NCBI GenBank assembly: GCA_030616195.1
Contig: JAUWXW010000094.1
Location: 1 to 6,643 of the forward strand
Length of the DNA: 6,643 nucleotides
Direction of reading: 5' to 3'
Source of the DNA: Chloroflexota bacterium
Lineage (GTDB): Bacteria; Chloroflexota; Dehalococcoidia; RBG-13-53-26
A program made the translations under genes and the position numbers. The notes under the pieces were generated by a model. That model was not told the origin of the DNA and did no database searches. It was given only the letters and a program-made list of their open reading frames with translations. Positions 5,356-6,643 of this stretch are shown here, one piece after another. How positions within the stretch are numbered: position 1 is the stretch's first letter; each line of letters begins with the position of its first letter.

Positions 5356-5518
5356 GTGGGTGTGTTCTCCGTTGTCACGGCACGACCTAGGAAAGCAGGA
5401 ATCCCCCATCCACCAGTAGTAAGCTGCCGGTCATGTAGTCTGCGGCCGCGCTGGCCAGGAAGAGTACTACCTTGGCAACCTCGTCAGGCTCCCCCATGCG
5501 CTGCAATGGGTAGCGTTC
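5356..5518. repeat. Duplicated block, copy 1 (end of complete SDR plus downstream DNA)
   Basis: This block aligns without gaps to 6393-6555 at a constant offset of 1037. By hand count the coding part (5387-5518) is about 85% identical, and the 30 bases beyond the stop (5356-5385) match at 23 positions. Similarity falls away abruptly above 5518, at residue 223 of the SDR protein. Confidence 0.8.
5369..5380 (-). other. Small conserved hairpin after SDR stop, copy 1
   Basis: CCGT (5369-5372) pairs with ACGG (5377-5380) around a four-base loop, 6 nt beyond the SDR stop codon. The equivalent stem after the other SDR has the inner G-C pair (5371/5378) replaced by A-T, so pairing is kept. No T-run follows, so a termination role is not shown. 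Confidence 0.3.
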
Positions 5519-6184
5519 CACGAATCTCCTCACGACTTCCTCAAAGTCTATGCCACTAGCCATGAACTCAGCCGCCGCCGCTTGATTGCCGGGTGTGTTG
5601 ATAGTCCCCGGCGCCACAGCATTGACCAGAATCTGATGAGGGGCCAACTCCAGGGCCAGGGCCTTAGTGAGCATCACCAACCCACCCTTGGAGGCATTGT
5701 AGGGTGACACCCGACCGTTGGGATGCAGGGCATCTATCGAGGCTATGCTAATGATCTTCCCCCCGTGCCCGGCTTTGACCATCTCCTGAGCGGCAGCCTG
5801 AGACTCCAAGAAAACCCCCTTGAGGTTGATGTTGAGTACTCTATCCCACAGTTCTTCGCTGACCTCCATAACTGGCGACATGGGATAAATGCCGGCGTTG
5901 TTAACCAGGATGTCAAGGCTACCGAAGGCCTCTACAGTGGCCTGAGCTACCTTTTTGGCATCGGCTGCGCTGCGTACATCGGCTCGAATAGCCTGGGCTT
6001 TGCCGCCTGTGGCCTTGATCTGCTTTACGGTCTGGTTGGCGGCCTCCAAGTCGATGTCAGCGATCATCATGCTGGCACCGGCTTCCGCCAGCCGGAAGGC
6101 AATGGCTTGACCGATGCCCATGGCACCGCCGGTCACCACAGCGCCCTTCCCGCTCAGGTCGAAAAGTTCAGCGATTGTCTGCAT
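5387..6184 (-). CDS. SDR-family oxidoreductase (265 aa)
   Basis: A complete classical short-chain dehydrogenase/reductase, which oxidises an alcohol or reduces a carbonyl with NAD(P). The nucleotide loop is TGGAMGIG at 18-25. D43 at the end of the second strand (IADID) favours NAD(H) over NADP(H). D69 (ADV) and NNAG at 95-98 are in place. The catalytic set is N120, S149, Y162 and K166 (YNASK at 162-166). The C-terminus has the usual YMTGSLLLVDGG at 250-261. Length is typical of FabG-like and 3-hydroxyacyl or sugar dehydrogenases; the substrate cannot be told from sequence. The ribosome site (GGAGG at 6202-6198) is strong but sits 13 nt before the ATG, longer than ideal; no better in-frame start is visible. 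A second SDR with a near-identical tail lies directly upstream, so the two are tandem paralogues, possibly co-transcribed across 239 nt. Confidence 0.92.
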   Translation of the reverse strand: MQTIAELFDLSGKGAVVTGGAMGIGQAIAFRLAEAGASMMIADIDLEAANQTVKQIKATGGKAQAIRADVRSAADAKKVAQATVEAFGSLDILVNNAGIYPMSPVMEVSEELWDRVLNINLKGVFLESQAAAQEMVKAGHGGKIISIASIDALHPNGRVSPYNASKGGLVMLTKALALELAPHQILVNAVAPGTINTPGNQAAAAEFMASGIDFEEVVRRFVERYPLQRMGEPDEVAKVVLFLASAAADYMTGSLLLVDGGFLLS

Positions 6185-6227
6185 TTCGGTGTTTCACCCT
6201 CCTTTTTTGAGATCGTTCATCGCTTGT

Positions 6228-6239
6228 TGGTTCAAACCA
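6228..6239. promoter_or_regulatory. Short inverted repeat upstream of the complete SDR gene
   Basis: TGGTT (6228-6232) and AACCA (6235-6239) are inverted arms separated by two bases, about 45 nt upstream of the SDR start. The position would suit an operator or promoter-proximal stem. The rest of the 6185-6423 gap shows no convincing gene and no clear promoter hexamers. Confidence 0.22.
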
Positions 6240-6392
6240 CGCTTTTCAGTCCTGTGCTTCTGGCCAAATTACCAACATGTCGAGCTTCTTCACATCTGAC
6301 CTTGCCCCGTGCCTTTGAGGGCCGGTGCCGGGCAAGCGGCGTTCAATCTCTCTCTGGGCGGTAGCAAATTGATCAAGAGTTCGCCTTACGAG

Positions 6393-6555
6393 GTGGGCAT
6401 GTTCGCCATTGTCATGGCATGGCCTAGGAAAGCAGGTTACCGCCATCCACCAGTAGCAGACTGCCGGTCATGTAGTCTGCGGCGGCGCTTACCACGAAGA
6501 GCACTACCTTGGCAATGTCGTCAGGCTCGGCCATGCGCTGCAAGGGGACGCGTTG
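6393..6555. repeat. Duplicated block, copy 2 (end of partial SDR plus downstream DNA)
   Basis: Partner of 5356-5518, in direct orientation and 1037 nt away. It covers the last 43 codons including the stop (6424-6555) and 30 nt of downstream DNA. Beyond 6555 the two genes are hard to align at base level although the proteins remain the same family. Confidence 0.8.
6405..6418 (-). other. Small conserved hairpin after SDR stop, copy 2
   Basis: GCCAT (6405-6409) pairs with ATGGC (6414-6418) around a four-base loop identical to that of the copy at 5369-5380. The A6408-T6415 pair corresponds to G-C in the other copy, and one extra G-C pair lengthens this stem. Confidence 0.3.
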
Positions 6556-6643
6556 GCTGAAGCCCTGAGTTATTTGCTCATCGGTGATGCCGGTAGCCTG
6601 CTTGATAATCTCCCTGGCTGCGTCGGTGCCGGGCGTTCTGACA
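6424..6643 (-). CDS. SDR-family oxidoreductase, C-terminal 72 residues (cut by window edge)
   Basis: The reading frame enters from the right edge and ends at the TAG at 6426-6424. Visible residues begin VRTPGTDAAREII and end YMTGSLLLVDGG-NLLS. The segment LQRMAEPDDIAKVVLF and the VDGG ending are the standard C-terminal SDR signature. The cofactor loop and catalytic Ser-Tyr-Lys lie outside the window, so activity cannot be assessed. The last 42 residues match the neighbouring SDR at 35 positions, while the 30 before them match poorly, mainly at TPG and a few alanines. It is thus a tandem paralogue with a shared tail. The substrate is unknown. It is transcribed toward the complete SDR gene and may be the first of the pair. 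No frameshift or internal stop is seen in the visible part. Confidence 0.9.
   Translation of the reverse strand, partial: VRTPGTDAAREIIKQATGITDEQITQGFSQRVPLQRMAEPDDIAKVVLFVVSAAADYMTGSLLLVDGGNLLS

Noticed and set aside
6230..6239. GGTTCAAACC resembling a tRNA T-arm
   Set aside because: The flanking bases do not form a five-pair T stem and no acceptor, D or anticodon arm can be assembled around it.
5723..6364. Plus-strand frame of 213 codons
   Set aside because: Antisense to the complete SDR, covering the catalytic and cofactor motifs on the other strand; the product is a mirror artefact of conserved codons.
6246..6446. Minus-strand frame of 66 codons between the two SDR genes
   Set aside because: It overlaps the end of the partial SDR in a different frame and has no recognisable motif or good ribosome site.

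Overview
This window looks like chromosomal DNA from an anaerobic or facultatively anaerobic bacterium or a related environmental lineage, with moderate-to-high G+C. The gene mix is a lone alpha-type subunit of an ADP-forming acyl-CoA synthetase, an 8Fe ferredoxin, a rubrerythrin-like diiron protein, an Isf-like flavoprotein and tandem SDR dehydrogenases. That mix recalls sediment or groundwater Chloroflexota (Dehalococcoidia), but the taxonomic guess is inference from gene style only. I see no plasmid, phage, insertion-sequence, CRISPR, rRNA or tRNA signal.

Layout. Positions 1-456 hold two short hairpins, one doubtful small ORF (117-290, +) and non-coding DNA. A 78-residue zinc-ribbon protein (457-693, -) diverges from a two-gene plus-strand unit: a CoA-binding/ligase protein (908-2344) and, 7 nt further on, an NfeD-type membrane protein (2352-2729). 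The 228-nt gap that follows lies between convergent genes. It is packed with inverted repeats, including a perfect 22-bp palindrome at 2876-2897, and probably ends transcription from one or both sides.

From 2958 to the right edge every convincing gene is on the minus strand. In transcription order these are the end of one SDR dehydrogenase (6643-6424, cut by the window edge), a second complete SDR (6184-5387), an Isf-like flavoprotein (5203-4637), a ferritin/rubrerythrin-like protein (4598-4068), a Crp/Fnr-family regulator (3959-3270) and a 2[4Fe-4S] ferredoxin (3191-2958). The middle four form a plausible redox or oxidative-stress cluster: an electron carrier, a flavin reductase, a diiron protein that could handle peroxide or iron, and a regulator that could sense the relevant signal. 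That grouping is inferred from adjacency and common strand; gaps of 38-108 nt leave room for internal promoters.

The most notable observations are these. (1) The two SDR genes share a block of about 163 bp with sharp limits that runs past the stop codon, which suggests gene conversion or a recombined tail. (2) The ferritin-like protein has an unusually clear, ungapped internal duplication. (3) The Isf-like protein has lost exactly one of the four expected cluster cysteines. (4) The repeat-rich convergent gap has arms that can pair in alternative ways. (5) The acyl-CoA synthetase subunit has no ATP-grasp partner beside it. I found nothing I would call a demonstrably new system.
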